A DNA stretch of 64,000 bases from Chinchilla lanigera (GCF_000276665.1 NW_004955418.1:5476280-5540279), one strand, 5' to 3'. Shown: positions 23,346 to 36,142, counted from the first letter of the stretch. Notes: generated by a model not told the origin, from the letters alone. A program made the numbers and translations.

Positions 23346-23563
23346 AAATAAGCCAACATTTATCGAGCGCATACTGTATGCCAGGAACTTTTCTGCATAG
23401 TTTTACATGCATTAGCTTAGTTAATTCTAACAATTTTTTTATATAGACTCTTAAAATCTCTCAAAGGCACCAAGAGATAGTAGCTGCCAAGAATCACATA
23501 TCTAGTAAGTAAGGGAATCAGGATTTCAACCAATACTCTTAACTGCTGTTACACTGCCTGCTG
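23346..23563 (-). repeat. MIR SINE remnant, antisense
   Basis: Contains ccaacatttatcgagcgcat, actgtatgccaggaac, ttttacatgcattagctt, then aagaatcacatatctagtaa and a ggaatcaggatttcaacc end. This is the full order of the MIR reverse complement. Confidence 0.75.
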
Positions 23564-25061
23564 CGTAGATAAATGAGCTAACACTCAAGGTAAGTTTATA
23601 TAAAAGAACTAAATTTCATCTGTTACTAGTAGGTTTTGTAGACTAACGTACAACCTGAGTAACTCTTTAAACACTGTTTCAGTGACAGGCAGGTGCTAAA
23701 AGTTTACACCAAAAAGTAGATACATGTTGGTAATTACCTATTAAATACCACAGAGAGTATCCCAGAGAGGTAAAGAGGAGTCTGAATGTCAAACTGGTTT
23801 ATCCTCCAGGGTGGGGGGTCAGCAGACGTAGAAGCTTACGTTATGTTCAGGTCCACTGCAGACGGGATTCTGCCGTTACGATTTCCTTTTGTCATTCCCT
23901 GCGGTATCCACAGGGCCAGTGACTGCTGTCCGTGCCTGTGAATAAGCAAAAACAGAATTATAGTCAAAGGAGGCCTATTGTATCTGTCAAGTTGTGACTG
24001 AAATAGGGAAAGTGTTGAGTCCCTGCTACCTCTCAAGCTGAATCCACTCTAAGGTCTTGTTCTGCCCTGATTGGTGCCTGTCCCAGGCAGCCAGTCCTTT
24101 GGTCAGTGAGTACCAGGGCCTCATCATCCCCAGTAACAGATCCTCCTGGAAGCTGAGAGCACATTGCCAAAGCAGCTTGGCAGAAGATACTTGTCTATTC
24201 CTGGACTGCTTTGATTATGGAATCAGTGAAAAGTAAAGGGTGTAAATCACCATTATATTACTCACCTATGGAGGAGACAGTGATGTCCCCAAGATGACAC
24301 AGTAAGAAAACGTTGGGGTAGGACTTGGCTTCGGGTCATATGATGATAGACTCGGGTTTTACACTGCGGCCAAAGCTGTGCTGCTTTGCTGTGAGTCGGG
24401 CAGCAGCTAAGGTGAGATTGGAAACCTGCCCCGACTTGTTTGCCTGGCAGAGTGAGAAAATAGTGAGTTAAATAAGCAGATCAAGACTTTCTCATTAGAG
24501 GGTGCCTGTTTCTCCGCCTCCGTTTGGGTCAGTTTTAAGTTGGGCGGATTAGGATAAGGCGATAGGAACATTTCTCAGAGCTCGCTGTGCACGCGGCCCT
24601 TCAAGAAAAGGGGAAGTGCAGGATGAAATTTGGAGCTCTTTAAGGATGACACATTAATAATCCCTGTGGGAGCCTGTGATTGCTTCATGGTCCCGGAGAG
24701 GAAAACTGGGTTTTTGAAAAAGACAATAAAGGGAGCATTTTGTCTCGTAGATTGAGTAACGGCCTTCTCTGGTGACCTGTTAATGTCAGAGTTGATCTCT
24801 ACCAAAGTGAAGATCAGCTTCACTGCACCCAAGGAGAGCGTGTTTTCAAATGGAAATTCAAATGGAGGCTTTTTCTATTCAGGCTTTCCTGGGTCTGGAA
24901 AAAGGCAATCAGTACACACTCAGGGTTCTAAAGAAGGAGCTGAACTCAACCTTGCCCGTTCCTCAGAGGTCAGAGGCACTAGTCTCTGCTTCTTTTTCCC
25001 TTCTCTGCTTCCCTCCTCTGCTTCCTTCCTTTACTCCTGGTCCTCACCAGCCAGATTGGCT

Positions 25062-25240
25062 TAGTTTAAGTCCTAGTCCTACCGTGTACTGACTGTGAAG
25101 TCTTGAAAACCTGACTCACCTCCACATGCCTACTGCCTCATCTGTAAAGCAGAGACAGATGGTGTGTATCCTGTAGGCTTATCGTGAGGGTTGAGTTAGT
25201 ATATGTGGAGTACTTAAACTCTGGCACTGACGGGTTTGGG
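25062..25240 (+). repeat. MIR SINE remnant
   Basis: agtcctagtcctaccgtgta, ctgcctcatctgtaaagcag, tcgtgagggttgagttagta and taaactctggcactga follow the MIR sense order. Confidence 0.6.
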
Positions 25241-27351
25241 AACACTTCCTCCCCTTTCCGGATGTGTCTGTCCATATGGAGGGAACCCGAATGCTGGGAC
25301 TCTCCTGGCTTCTCTCCACCCGCTCCCGTAGTGGGAAGTGGCCTGATCTAGTTAGCACTGGGGTGAGCAGACTGACGTGCATGTCTCTCTCACTTCCTTC
25401 TTTTCCTGTCTCTGGGAGTGAGCATTTGCCTCTACAGCACGGCCAGGCTCTCACTCGGAGGTCACTATAAAGAACAGCAACACTGGCCTTAGACCTGTCC
25501 CAGCTGTAGCCACAGAGCTCTGATACCTTGGACTTCCTTCCAGCCCTGGATCAAGCTGGACAGGCAGTGGGGCCTGCATGAGCATCAGGTGGGCTTCATC
25601 TCTGCCTTTGGGATGACACCTGCTGTACTCCAAGAGGGCTCAGTAAGAAGCCCACAGGATCCCAGGACTCACTTCTGGGGGGTTGTTCTGGGACCCGGGG
25701 GCCCGGCTTTGGCGCTAGGAGGAGCCTCCCTGCCTGGAGAACAAATGTTTCCAGCAGATTGGCAGCGTATTTTTTTTAGTAGAGCAAGATATAGAATCAC
25801 ACTGCTTCGGATTGACCCTTGCATCAGACACAAAGCAACTTCAGGGCTTGTCTTGAGCTGCATGTGAACCCATGCCCCCTAAGAGCCACCTGCAGGGTAC
25901 CTAGGGATGGCGCAGAAGATGTCCTTTACCCTGTGCCGCCCCGGCTATGGCACCTATGACCATTGCCCCATTGAACACGCCTCTCCAGTATGTGTACCTG
26001 TTTCCTCTGAGGCCTCAGGAGGCTACTGCTTCACTACACCAATAGGACCTGTGAATCTGTATCATCTCCTGCCTCCAGGTGGGGCATCGTGCCCTCACCG
26101 ATTGATCTTCAAACTGCGCTTGATGACTGGTCAGTATTTCTCATGCAAAAGCGATGGGTCTTCTTGCTCTACTCCTGTCTCTCCTCCCTGCTGTGGTGCG
26201 TGGAAGGCAGTGGTGCAGCCCGTACGGAAAGATCACCGCATAACAGTGCAGCGAGTGTAGTCTAAGGAGTTGAAGAGGTGATGTGGCTGGGTAAGCTGTT
26301 CTGTTTATGCTGTAAAATTCAAACTGTACATTTTGACAAGGCTACAGAATGAATTATCGTTCGTATTTCCCTCCACGTTCTGGATAAAACGTGTATGTGT
26401 GGCTACCATCGGTGAAGCACACAACCGTCTCTGATAGAGTTGGTGAGCAGGATTCCACCTGGCATTCGCAGGTGACACTTCACGGGATACGGCGTCCGGA
26501 GTGATGACACACCCAGCGTTAAGTAAATAGAATTGGAGTACTGCAGAGGCAAGGCCTGTGTTTTTCCAGTAGAGTTTTTGAAAAGCCATGGTATTGTAAT
26601 AACAGTATTGATACCTACCTTTTCCTCACTAGGGAACAGTGACAATAGGAAACATGAAACATGAATGAAGGGTTCCTGAACGCTAAGAAATGCTGCCAGA
26701 TACTATAGCGTGAAACATCTGCACAAGCACCGATTCGATCATAAACATGTAGGGTCCTCCTTACTCATTCTTTGTCCTACACTTTCATTAGTAAATCACA
26801 CAAACCCATGAGTTTTGTTATAAATATAAATAATATTTACATTTTAGCAAATGGTTCAGATAGAAGCCCCCCAAAATTTTTTGCCCAGGACCTTGCACAT
26901 TGTAGAGCAGTGATGAGGAAACATTGAGAGCTTTCAGCGGTCATGCGGCACACCTGCCACAGGTTCTGCGCCACTGCGCTAGAGGAAGTTCCCGAGAAGT
27001 GCCCACAGAAATGAGTCAGTGCTCCCGTCTCAGCTGTGGTCAGTACCAGAGGTGCTGTTTGGGGCTCTATCTACTGCTTGTCTTAGTCCTCTGTTTAGAA
27101 TCTGATCAGTGTAGAAAGATGCTATTTATTCAGATTCCTTCAAATCTTCAATGATAAGTGCTCAATAAATGTTAGATATCATTTTTTTTAGAATACATTT
27201 TACTTTTCATTTTTTTCTTTTCTTTCCATTCCCCCAAAACCACCTTTTATCTTCATAAACTTTTCTCAGCCTTGAGAGATTCCTGTTTATTTTCGTTCAC
27301 TTTTTACTGTAATTCCAAAGACCTGGACAGTCTAACATGTGCATATGTGAC

Positions 27352-27363
27352 GGGGGGGGGGGG
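27352..27363 (+). repeat. Poly-G tract (12 G)
   Basis: An uninterrupted 12-base G run, followed by gcatacacgcatacacatcc. Length is prone to sequencing error. Confidence 0.85.
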
Positions 27364-28353
27364 CATACACGCATACACATCCCCTTCCTTCTTAACATCC
27401 TTCAGTAATTGGACTGAATGAAAATTCCATCACTTCCAGGCTGTTAGCAGCACCGTCTTTGAGGCTGATGGTCTGAACTTGCATGCTAACTTGAGGTGAC
27501 GTTCACAAGAGAAGCACAATTTGATGGGTTAAAAAACCAGATCTGTGTGTGAAGGGAGCTCCTTTAAGGATGTGATCCAGAATGTCCAAGGGTTGTAGTG
27601 GTGAAAATATTCAGCATAATAAAATTGGAAACTAAATGTTCCGTAGTAGAATAATGTTAGAATAAGTTAAGCCAATGGATAGAACAACATGGGGTGCTTT
27701 ACAGTTAGTTAGGCTTTGTGGACCAAAAAGAGACACATATCACAGCTTATGAAACAGGAGTGTAGGATACAGTTTATAACTGTAAAATTAGGCATCAACA
27801 ACAGATGGAAATAACAGATAAGAGTTAACTTGTTAAAATAGCTGGATTATAATATTTTGTGTTGCTTTTTTGCAAAGGGATTATGGTATAGTTTTGTTAT
27901 TTTTTATTATATCCGAGGGAGGCATGGCCTGCCTTTCCTAGAAATGGCAGCCCAGGCAGGTACCTCCCACGACACCCTTTCTCTTTGTGCCTTAATTTTT
28001 TCTTTCTTAAAGTGTGTTCTTTGGACATTAGAAACAGTCTTCTGGGAATGGGACCGAGGAACCTGCACTGCAAACAGGTTTCTGGGAGATTCTTATGCAC
28101 CCTACAGTTTTGAGAAAGATTGCTTCATTTTTCTACCAAGGTAATTAAATCACACTGATATTTCCATGATCTTTGTTTTTTTCTTGAAGCAAAACCTATC
28201 TACTAACATTTTGTCTACTGTGTATGTTTGTGTTTTAAGAATTTGGTGAACACAATTTTATTCATCTTCAAAGATAGTATGTCTGTCAGGGTTTATCACC
28301 AGAAAATCATATATTCTTTCCTAACCTCTATTGTTAACAGAAGAATTTTAAAC

Positions 28354-28508
28354 TTTTTTTTTGGGTCTTTGTGAGGCGGGGTCTCACTATGCAGTTCAGG
28401 CTGGCTTTGAGCTCACTTTGTAGCCCAGGCTGGTCTCAATTTTGCAATGATCCTCCTGCCTCAGCCTCTGAGTGCTGGAATTACAGATGTGCACCACCAC
28501 GCCTGGTT
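28354..28508 (-). mobile_element. B1-type SINE, antisense (first of a tandem pair)
   Basis: T-rich tail, then ggggtctcactatgcagttc, tagcccaggctggtctcaat, and end tgcaccaccacgcctggttg. Next to a second antisense copy, separated only by its poly(T). Confidence 0.85.
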
Positions 28509-28509
28509 G

Positions 28510-28678
28510 GTTTTTGGGTTTTTTTTTTTTGGTCTTTTTTGAGACAGGGTCTCGCTATGCAATTCAGGCTGGCCTTGAGCTCACTTTGTAGCCCAGGCCG
28601 GCCTCGAATTCGGGACAATCCTCATGTCTTAGCCTCATGAGTGCTGGGATTCCAGGTGTGTGCTACCACACCTGGCTA
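28510..28678 (-). mobile_element. B1-type SINE, antisense (second of a tandem pair)
   Basis: gagacagggtctcgctatgc, tgtagcccaggccggcctcg, and end gtgctaccacacctggcta. The internal 'caggctggcc ... agcccaggc' duplication is shared by the B1 copies in this window. Confidence 0.87.
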
Positions 28679-30879
28679 AACCTTTTGTGTTTGTTTTATG
28701 CAGCAGTAAATTTTAAAGCTCAAATAAGATGTTTTGTTTAGAAATGGTCACTTTTAATTTGTGAATACTTTGTGTTTAAAATATGACCCTACAAACCAGC
28801 TGCCCTGTTGTAGAATTCCTATTTTGTTTCCCTCCGCTTTGAGCCCTGCTGTGTTCAGGGCAGACTGGCATTTCGGGACACATTTACCTGGCTTCTTCGA
28901 TCACAATGAGACAGAAAACATAGGACACCTGGGCCCTGAGACTGAGTAGATGATTTCAGTTTGCCTTAATTCTCTATTATCACAAGGCCTAGAAAGGCCC
29001 AGATATGATCTCCACAGAAGCGGGGGACTCTCCAGCTGTCCAAACAACCCTGGGCCCAGCCCAAAGCTCACTGTGAGCGCTGCAGCGAGGGCCAGCGCCA
29101 CAGGAAGGAGCCCTTCTGACTGCCTGGAGAAGGCACTGGGCTTCTGTAATTTCACTCAAGGCAGAAATCGAAGAGTTCAAGATTCCACCTGATCTCAATC
29201 AATTGTACCCTTTTTTGGTAAGAACTCTTAAGAGTCAAAAACCTTCCTGATCTTTTCTAGAAACATAAAGGCGTACAAGTATGTTTTCTAAAGCAAATCA
29301 AGAGATTTGGAGACTGGGAGGGGTCCTTAGCTGCCGTGGACCCTGCTTAAGGAAGAGAACGCAGTGTACAGTTGGGGCTCCAGTCACTCTTCCACGGGGT
29401 TGTCAGGAGGCCCCGGGGCTCACTGTGCAAAGGTTCTGCTGAAATACAACTCCCAACACAGTTAAGCAAACTTCTGTCACCTCCTAGGCTTGTAAATAAA
29501 CAGAGTTATTCAAAAGACATGTTTTTCTTGATAATCATTTGAAATTCTGCCGAGGATAAAACAATCATGCAGATTCTCAAAGAATTTGTAAATAATATTT
29601 AAATCTCCTCTCCTACACAGCAGGGGTTCCATTTAAATAGTACACCAAAGCGCAAGGACTAAATTTATTCTAAAAGCTTTGAAAATAAATGATGCAACGT
29701 CCCAGATTATCTTTTATGTAGCAGAAGAGAAGATATTTGAGAGTTAAGTTGCTCAGGCAGCCGAGGAGGCCAGATTCAAGGCCCAGGGGGTTTTGGAACA
29801 CAGTGGAAGGATGTGTGTCGTTATCCACTCTGGGGACAGCTGGTGTTGAGCACCTGAGCTAATGTGCCCCTTTGCTGTGCCAAGGCTAAGCCAACAGTAG
29901 GTGTTCCTCAGACCTGTTGTCCTCCTTACCCAGTGAGGACAAAGTACTTTCACTAGGCTGTCATCTTTAAAGACATTCAGAATCCCTCAACCTATCACCC
30001 TCAACAAAGCAGTGAAAGAGAAGACAAGATCACCTGGACGCCCCTCAAATATGTGTTTTATATTGATTCTGTTCCTCTAGTGGAACCCTAATACAGAATC
30101 CATTCAAGACATCAGCTAGAACCTGTGTGGGGTGAGTACTGGGGAGTCCTGGTAGTGGCAGAGGTGGGAAGTTGGGTGCATGCATAGGATTAGAATATAT
30201 ATATATATATATGAATTAATGTGAATTATGTATTTTATATATATGAATGATATGGAGCAGAGAACAGATTTTTCAGAATCGGTTCAGGAAATTACAAATG
30301 CAGAGAGAGAAAACTAAAATGAACTGTGTTGAGTTGGAATTAAATCAGTGAGAACTGGTTTTTCATATGCATGGATATGACAAAATAGATGCAAATGTGT
30401 GTGCATACATACATCGCCTGCAGTGTTGATCATCCTAAAACCCAGGTTGTGGTCTTAAGGAAACCGTCTTCCACTAAAAAGATCCAGAGCTCTTTGAGAA
30501 AAGGATGATTCCAGAGCTGGGAAAAGAAAAGTAAAACTGAGCCGAAAACATCTTGATCCAGAAAAGCAAGTGACCAAAGAATTATGAAGCTGTGTCACAA
30601 TGACTCAGAAGCCAGCTGGAAAGGACACACACCTCCCAGGTTGGGGAAAGGTAGTGAATCGAAGTAAATAATATCATGATAGTGAGAGATTATAACCCTC
30701 TGAACAAATGGGAGATTAGGAATCCACTCAGGGATTTTAAAAACATTTTAAAAAGTTTGATAAATGGTATATTTACATAATTTCAAAGGATTTCTCTACC
30801 AGCACTTCCTAACTGCGGAGGTAAAAAGAGTAGCTCTGCCATGGGAGCATCAGGTGGACACACCCTTGCTCAAGTGGTC
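28679..30879. other. Intergenic DNA, no gene recognised
   Basis: Holds a short AT dinucleotide run near 30198-30240. Open frames at 28901-29198 on both strands look like composition effects. The last part may belong to the 5' side of the old L1 that follows. Confidence 0.45.
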
Positions 30880-31440
30880 AAAGTGAATCACGTCATCAAT
30901 AATGGGACAAATTGAAATCCTCTGCACCTGATAGCAACCAGTTGGTGGAACTTCATGGTATTCCAGCTAAAGCGCATAGCCTCAACTGAACTGTGAGAAA
31001 ACATTAAAAAATACACAAATCTGTGAACACTCTGCAGAGTAACGAGTAACTGGTCAGTCACCTTCAAAGACTCAGGTCAGGAAAATCAAAGAAAAACAGA
31101 AAAAAATTCCAGACTAACACCTAACAAACATCACAAACGCAATGCATGATTCAGAACTGGAGTCTTGGGCCATAGGTGACATTGTGGGACAATTGGCTAC
31201 TTGAGAACTAAAAATTAAAGATAGCAATGCCTTAGAGGTAACTTCCTGATTTTGATAGCTGTATTTTGGTTCTGTAAGGGAATGTCCTTGTCTGTAGGAA
31301 ATGAGTACTAAAATACTTACAGATGAAGGAAATCACATTGGTACATTACAAATGGACCCAGAGAAAGTTATTTGTCATGTATTTGTAACTATTTTTAAGT
31401 ATGTGACTATTTCAAAAAAAATTTTAATGTAAAACTACAT
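30880..31440 (+). mobile_element. Ancient L1 (L1ME/HAL1-type) 3' UTR
   Basis: gcctcaactgaactgtgaga, ggacaattggctacttgaga, ggttctgtaagggaatgtcc, ttgtctgtaggaaatgagta and actaaaatacttacagatga occur in the order known for old mammalian L1 3' untranslated regions. Confidence 0.6.
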
Positions 31441-31670
31441 TTTATTTATTAATTTCCATCCTACGTTTAGCTGTTTTAGGCTGACGTTATTGAAACTGAG
31501 GTAATGTCACATGTTGGTGGAAGTTATTTGCCAGCATACTCTTGCTGTTGGATAATGTGAAACTAGACTGACAGCCTGGGAAAGGACAACATAGCCACCC
31601 TTTCTTGTAAGTATGTTTTTCTACAAGTGTTGGTTAAATAAAGTACATTGAAGTTTACGCTACTTTTTTT

Positions 31671-31803
31671 TAAGGATAACCAAAACATACTAACAGACAC
31701 ACAGGCGTAAATAAAACAACATAAAAACAACAAAAGCAATGCATAATTTCACACAAGGCGATAGGAAATTAACAATGGTTGTTATATTACAAATTGGTAT
31801 CTT
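31671..31803 (+). repeat. Imperfect ~125-bp direct repeat, copy 1
   Basis: Shares atactaacagacacac, ataggaaattaacaatggtt and gttatattac with 31964-32086. Both copies follow a T-rich stretch. Confidence 0.8.
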
Positions 31804-31963
31804 TAAATTGGTTACTCAGATAAATATAGGCCTGTAAGATTGATCAATTAAACATTAGCTGTAACTTTCACTAACACAATAGAAATTAGTAGTACAATTA
31901 TCTTAGCTATCTTGTGTATATATATTCATATTTTCCCCTTTTTTATTAATTTATCTCAAAAAT

Positions 31964-32086
31964 TAAGGAAAACATATTAACAGACATCCATTTACAAAAT
32001 AGCATAAGAACAATACAAGCAATACTGAATTACAGACAAAGTGGTAGGAAATTAACAATGGTTGTTGTATTACTTATTGTTATCTT
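31964..32086 (+). repeat. Imperfect ~125-bp direct repeat, copy 2
   Basis: Shares aacatattaacagac, agcataagaacaatacaagc and taggaaattaacaatggttg with the copy about 290 bases upstream. Confidence 0.8.
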
Positions 32087-32994
32087 CAGAGTAAGTTTCT
32101 GCTACTTGAAAAGCAAAACACACGGCAAACAGGAATTCGGGGAGTAAGTTTTCATCAAATTGCTTAGCATGCACTTAACCTTCCCTTCCTTGAATATATA
32201 TACCACTCTCAACAATCTTCCTGACCTCTTTTCTAGTTCTCCCCCAAACGCTGGAGTTGGCAACTAAAACAGTGGCTTTGTGTGATGAGCAATTAATGTC
32301 CACACCTGCTGGCATGGATCATGGGCCCGCACAAATGGTGTTCTCCTCTTAGAGGAAACTAAAAACTTTATGTTCAGGCCCAGTTAGTAAGTGAAGATGT
32401 CATAAATTTGTTTAATATAGTTGCTGCCTCAGCATCCATGCTTGGACCTGACATAAGTTATTTAAAATCCAGTCATACCCTGCCTCCTTTGGCCTAGTTA
32501 AAACTTCTTTGTGCAGTGGTTTTGTGAAGTAGCCTGCTTGTATCTCGTCTCACTGATCCTAACCGAGCATATCCCACAGCTGCTGAGGATGACAGACTTA
32601 ATGGTCTACACTGGAATCCTATAATTAAGTTCCTCCGGTAGCACACGTTTTCCTGAAATCAGCCAATCCACAAGCCCTGGGGAGGTTCACAGTGAGAAAT
32701 AAAACCTGGAGTCTCAACCCAGGCGTAGTGTCCCCGGTCCCCTTGTGCTTCGTGTTACTGCAGAAGATCTCCCTGCAGTCTCTGACTGCTTGTCAGCCCT
32801 CTTGGATACTGCTCTTGTCACCTGGACCTTCTGCCATTTCACATGTTAGTTTGTGCTGTACCCTCTGTGTGTGTGTAATGCCCAAACCAAACTTTCCTCC
32901 CAGTGGGACCTCTCCAACAGGGTGGCTATTTTTGTAGGAAAAAAACCTGGACATCAGACAACAACCCAAGAGATTCTGTCAGTGTAAATAAGCC

Positions 32995-33063
32995 TGGGAC
33001 TTGGGAGTGGCTCACGGGCAGAGCACTTGCCTAGCATGTGTGAGGCCCTAGGTTCCATCCTCG
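32995..33063 (+). mobile_element. Old ID-like SINE next to a microsatellite
   Basis: gggacttgggagtggctcac, gcagagcacttgcctagcat and gtgaggccctaggttccatc are the tRNA-like head of a diverged ID element. Its tail has become the adjacent simple repeat. Confidence 0.65.
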
Positions 33064-33064
33064 G

Positions 33065-33090
33065 TCTATCTGTCTCTGTCTCTGTCTCTG

Positions 33091-33154
<64 letters not shown>
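33065..33154 (+). repeat. Compound microsatellite (TCTG/TC/AC)
   Basis: Successive tctg, tc and ac runs. The fortuitous open frames on both strands here encode only Ser/Leu, Arg/Glu or Thr/His repeats. Confidence 0.95.
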
Positions 33155-33160
<6 letters not shown>

Positions 33161-33165
33161 GCACG

Positions 33166-33353
33166 TGCCACATGTGGTGATGCACACCTGTAATTGCAGC
33201 ACTCTGGGAGGCTGAGGCAGGAGGATTGCAAGTTCAAGCCCATCCTGGGCAACTTCAGTGACATAGTCAGACCCTATCTCAAAATTAAAAATGGGCCACA
33301 AATGTAGCTCAGTGTGAAGGCCCTAGGTTCAATCCCCAGTACTGAACAAAAAA
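33166..33353 (+). mobile_element. B1-dID composite SINE
   Basis: A B1 body (tgtggtgatgcacacctgta, gctgaggcaggaggattgca, gaccctatctcaaaa) runs directly into an ID-like body (gggccacaaatgtagctcag, ggttcaatccccagtactga) and an A tail. This is the fused SINE architecture known from squirrels, dormice and relatives. Confidence 0.8.
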
Positions 33354-34214
33354 AGAAATTCCAGTTGTAGAGATAACTTGTCACAGGTCAACACTTAGCA
33401 TTAAACTAAGACAATCCTAAAGGATTGTCATTTTACAAATCTCAGTTATTTTGGTCAGATTTGTAGATATGTGTCCATGGTGACCCCTGGAGAATAGAAT
33501 TGTTGTTCTACAAATGGAGTAAATTTTGATTAACAGAAAGAACTTTTCAGAAACTCTGTGTGCAGACTAACTCAAACTAACTTTGTTTTGAGAAATCAGA
33601 ATGTCATTGAGATCAAAGGACATTGACATGAAATAGATGAATTCTAGGTTATTTATGGTCTGCCTCTTACAGATAGAATTTTATAAAATCTTACATGGTT
33701 TGAATAATTTGTGACTGTGCATGCTCCTGTTTCCAGACATTTTAATTGTTAATGAACCTGTACCATAAAACACCATCCAAGCCATTTTTATACTATTTGG
33801 TAATCTGGAATAAATCATCAAATTAACCTTGATGACTATATTTTTTGGGTTTGTCCAGCAGAAGGGAGTTACTGTCCATCTGAACTGCAGAATAAGGAGC
33901 AGGATCTCACTGAACTTTACAATGGTGGTCAGATTCAGGGACTAAGATTTTGACATCTCCTATGCAGTCACCTTTCAACATCTGCATACCTCTTGCATCA
34001 ACATTTTTGAGGCTGAGTCCCAGTGGCCATGTAGACCTGTTGGTATGGTTACCGTATAACTTAGCACCCACACTGGGGCACTTTTGAGGGGCGTTCTTCT
34101 AATAATTACATTGTGGTAACAGCTATAGACAAGGGTTATCCTAGCCAGGAAGAATGGATTGACTTAGTAACAATCCATTGTTACCCAGCAGCCAGAGATC
34201 CTGACTCACTATTT

Positions 34215-34317
34215 TTTTTTTTTTTTTTTTTTGTTTTTTCTCCGGTACCGGGAACCGAACTCATGACCTTGCGCTTGCCAGGCAGGCGCTTTGCCACTGA
34301 GCTAAATCCCCAGCCCC
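34215..34317 (-). mobile_element. ID SINE, young, antisense
   Basis: Poly(T), tctccggtaccgggaaccga, then gctaaatccccagcccc. Perfect 14-bp target duplication ctgactcactattt (34201-34214 and 34318-34331). Confidence 0.93.
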
Positions 34318-35105
34318 CTGACTCACTATTTACATGGTCTTCCATGAGCACTCGACTCCATTCACCTGAAACCCAGGGCCTACTGTGTCAGCACACGGTG
34401 ACCTGGAAGGCTGGGTCCTCAGTAGCCCAGTACATACAGCAGACGGCAAGCTATGCTGTCAGAAGCCTAGACAGGGTCCCGTTCTTCTGGACACCTACCT
34501 CTGCTTCCTTCCTACCCTCCTTGGTTTAAACCTCTCTAAGAAGTCAAGGCTGAATGACATTCATCAAGGCTGACGAAAATGGTGTAAATCCCATCTAAGA
34601 GCCATGTTTGGGTGTTACAGGGAAATGAGAAGATGGGAAAGTATCATGCAGTCATGCAGTCATGCCATGAATTCTCCTTTTTCCTTATGAGTGAAAACCA
34701 TTTCATTGAGACTGATAAGTAGTGACACTCTTTCAGTCCCAGTTTGTCCATATGTAAGATGAAGATGATAACCTCTACCTAATGGGATGCTACAAAGCCA
34801 CAGACCTCTTCTCTAACCACATTTAGTCTCCCTTTCCTCCTCTTCGTGATACAATTTGCCAAGTTTTAATCAACTCTTTACATTCACCAGCTTCTCTTAA
34901 CTCCCTCTGGTGAAAGTGGCATGCATGACTGCCTGATCATGTCTTCATGGAGCTTCAGGGCCCCCTCCCTCGTTCTCTCCCTCTCTCCTAGCTCGGAAAT
35001 GGGATCATGTACTTCCATACCAGCGCAGGAAAGAAAAGCCAGCATTTATCTCACTTAAGCTACTGTATGTGGGGGCCTCTACTTACAGCCATGAACCATA
35101 AGCAG

Positions 35106-35240
35106 CAATAATGGATTCGGAGCCCAGTGACCCTGGAGTCAAAGGTACCTGTTGTAGTCCTGCTCTGTTGCCTATGTGGTCCAGGCAGCTCTGAACATGT
35201 CTTTTCTTGTCTTAAAAGATGAGTAGAAATAATACATACT
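35106..35240 (+). repeat. MIR SINE remnant
   Basis: agtgaccctggagtcaaagg, ctctgttgcctatgtggtcc and aagatgagtagaaataatac follow the MIR sense order. Confidence 0.5.
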
Positions 35241-35252
35241 TAGAAAACAGGT

Positions 35253-35383
35253 AACCATGCGTGTGTTGGCTCACACGTGTAATCCCAGCCCTTACGAGGC
35301 CGAGGCAGAAGGACTGGTCTGAGTTCGAGGCCAGGCTCAACTACATAGTGAGCACGTGTCTCAGAAAAACAAACCAACAAAAA
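35253..35383 (+). mobile_element. B1-type SINE
   Basis: gtgtgttggctcacacgtgt, aatcccagcccttacgaggc, gttcgaggccaggctcaact, gagcacgtgtctcag, and an A-rich tail. Confidence 0.85.
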
Positions 35384-36142
35384 AGTGATCACTAAGTACC
35401 ATACTGCTATTTCTGAGCCAGAGTTCATTGCTATGACTTCATTAATTCCCTGGGCAAACATTTAAGGAGCCAGGCAGTATTTAAGGTTTGGAGTGATCTA
35501 GCACTGCATAAGCTACTGCAGGTGTTCAACCCTGGTGTGGATAGAGTAAGTGAACCGGCTTGAAGTACGTAGCGATGAGTGTACTGTGAACGGAAGGCAG
35601 TGCTTTGGAGAAGAAAGGGCCGGTTGTAGGGGACAGTCAGAAAAGGACCCTTTTTTGTGAGACTGAATAACAAAAGAAGCTAATCCGTGGAATCTAAGGG
35701 GATAGGGTTCCCTTTCAAGACCTGGGGCAAGAAACTATAACTTTTTCAAGTAACAGAAAGAAATCTATTGTGGTTGCAGCAGAGGTAGAAAATGATGGCT
35801 AGTGAGACATGGGATCCATGTTAGATAGGGCCAGACTGTCCATATAGTTCGTGGAATTAGTTCCAAGGGTAGTAAGTCATCGGAGGGCTTTAGATGGGAA
35901 TAATACAAAGAGAGTGCCTGATACAGACTTTCTCTGATGCAAATGCTATTTGCACTTAGGTGCAGACAGTGCATCTGAAAATATAACCTATGTTATGAGT
36001 CAGGGCTGCCTAAAATAGGGAAAAAGTTCTAGCCACCAGTTATCTGCGAACATATGAGGATTTTACTGAGAAATACATTTTAATACAAAGCAGGTGTCAT
36101 TGCTAAGGCCTTTGTTCTTGTTGATAGATATTAGTAAATTGC

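Larger units (their letters stand above)
20434..28353. other. Mostly unique intergenic DNA with MIR scraps
   Basis: About 8 kb with few young repeats. MIR-like pieces occur at 23346-23563, about 24255-24345 and 25062-25240. A 12-G run lies at 27352-27363. The longest open frame (25907-26260, plus, 117 codons) has no domain, signal peptide or family resemblance I recognise and no splice or poly(A) context, so no gene is called. Confidence 0.55.
31441..32950 (+). mobile_element. Possible LTR of unknown rodent ERV
   Basis: A region with two U3-like ~125-bp repeats, AATAAA at 32698 followed by a C/T-rich, U5-like stretch, and no open frame of interest. LTR identity is inference; no TG...CA ends or partner LTR were found. 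Confidence 0.3.

Noticed and set aside
32954..33301. 115-codon frame rich in Val-Cys and Arg-Glu
   Set aside because: Encoded by a compound TC/AC microsatellite and a B1.
34113..34529. 138-codon plus-strand open frame
   Set aside because: Reads straight through an antisense ID SINE and its poly(T), giving a phenylalanine run.
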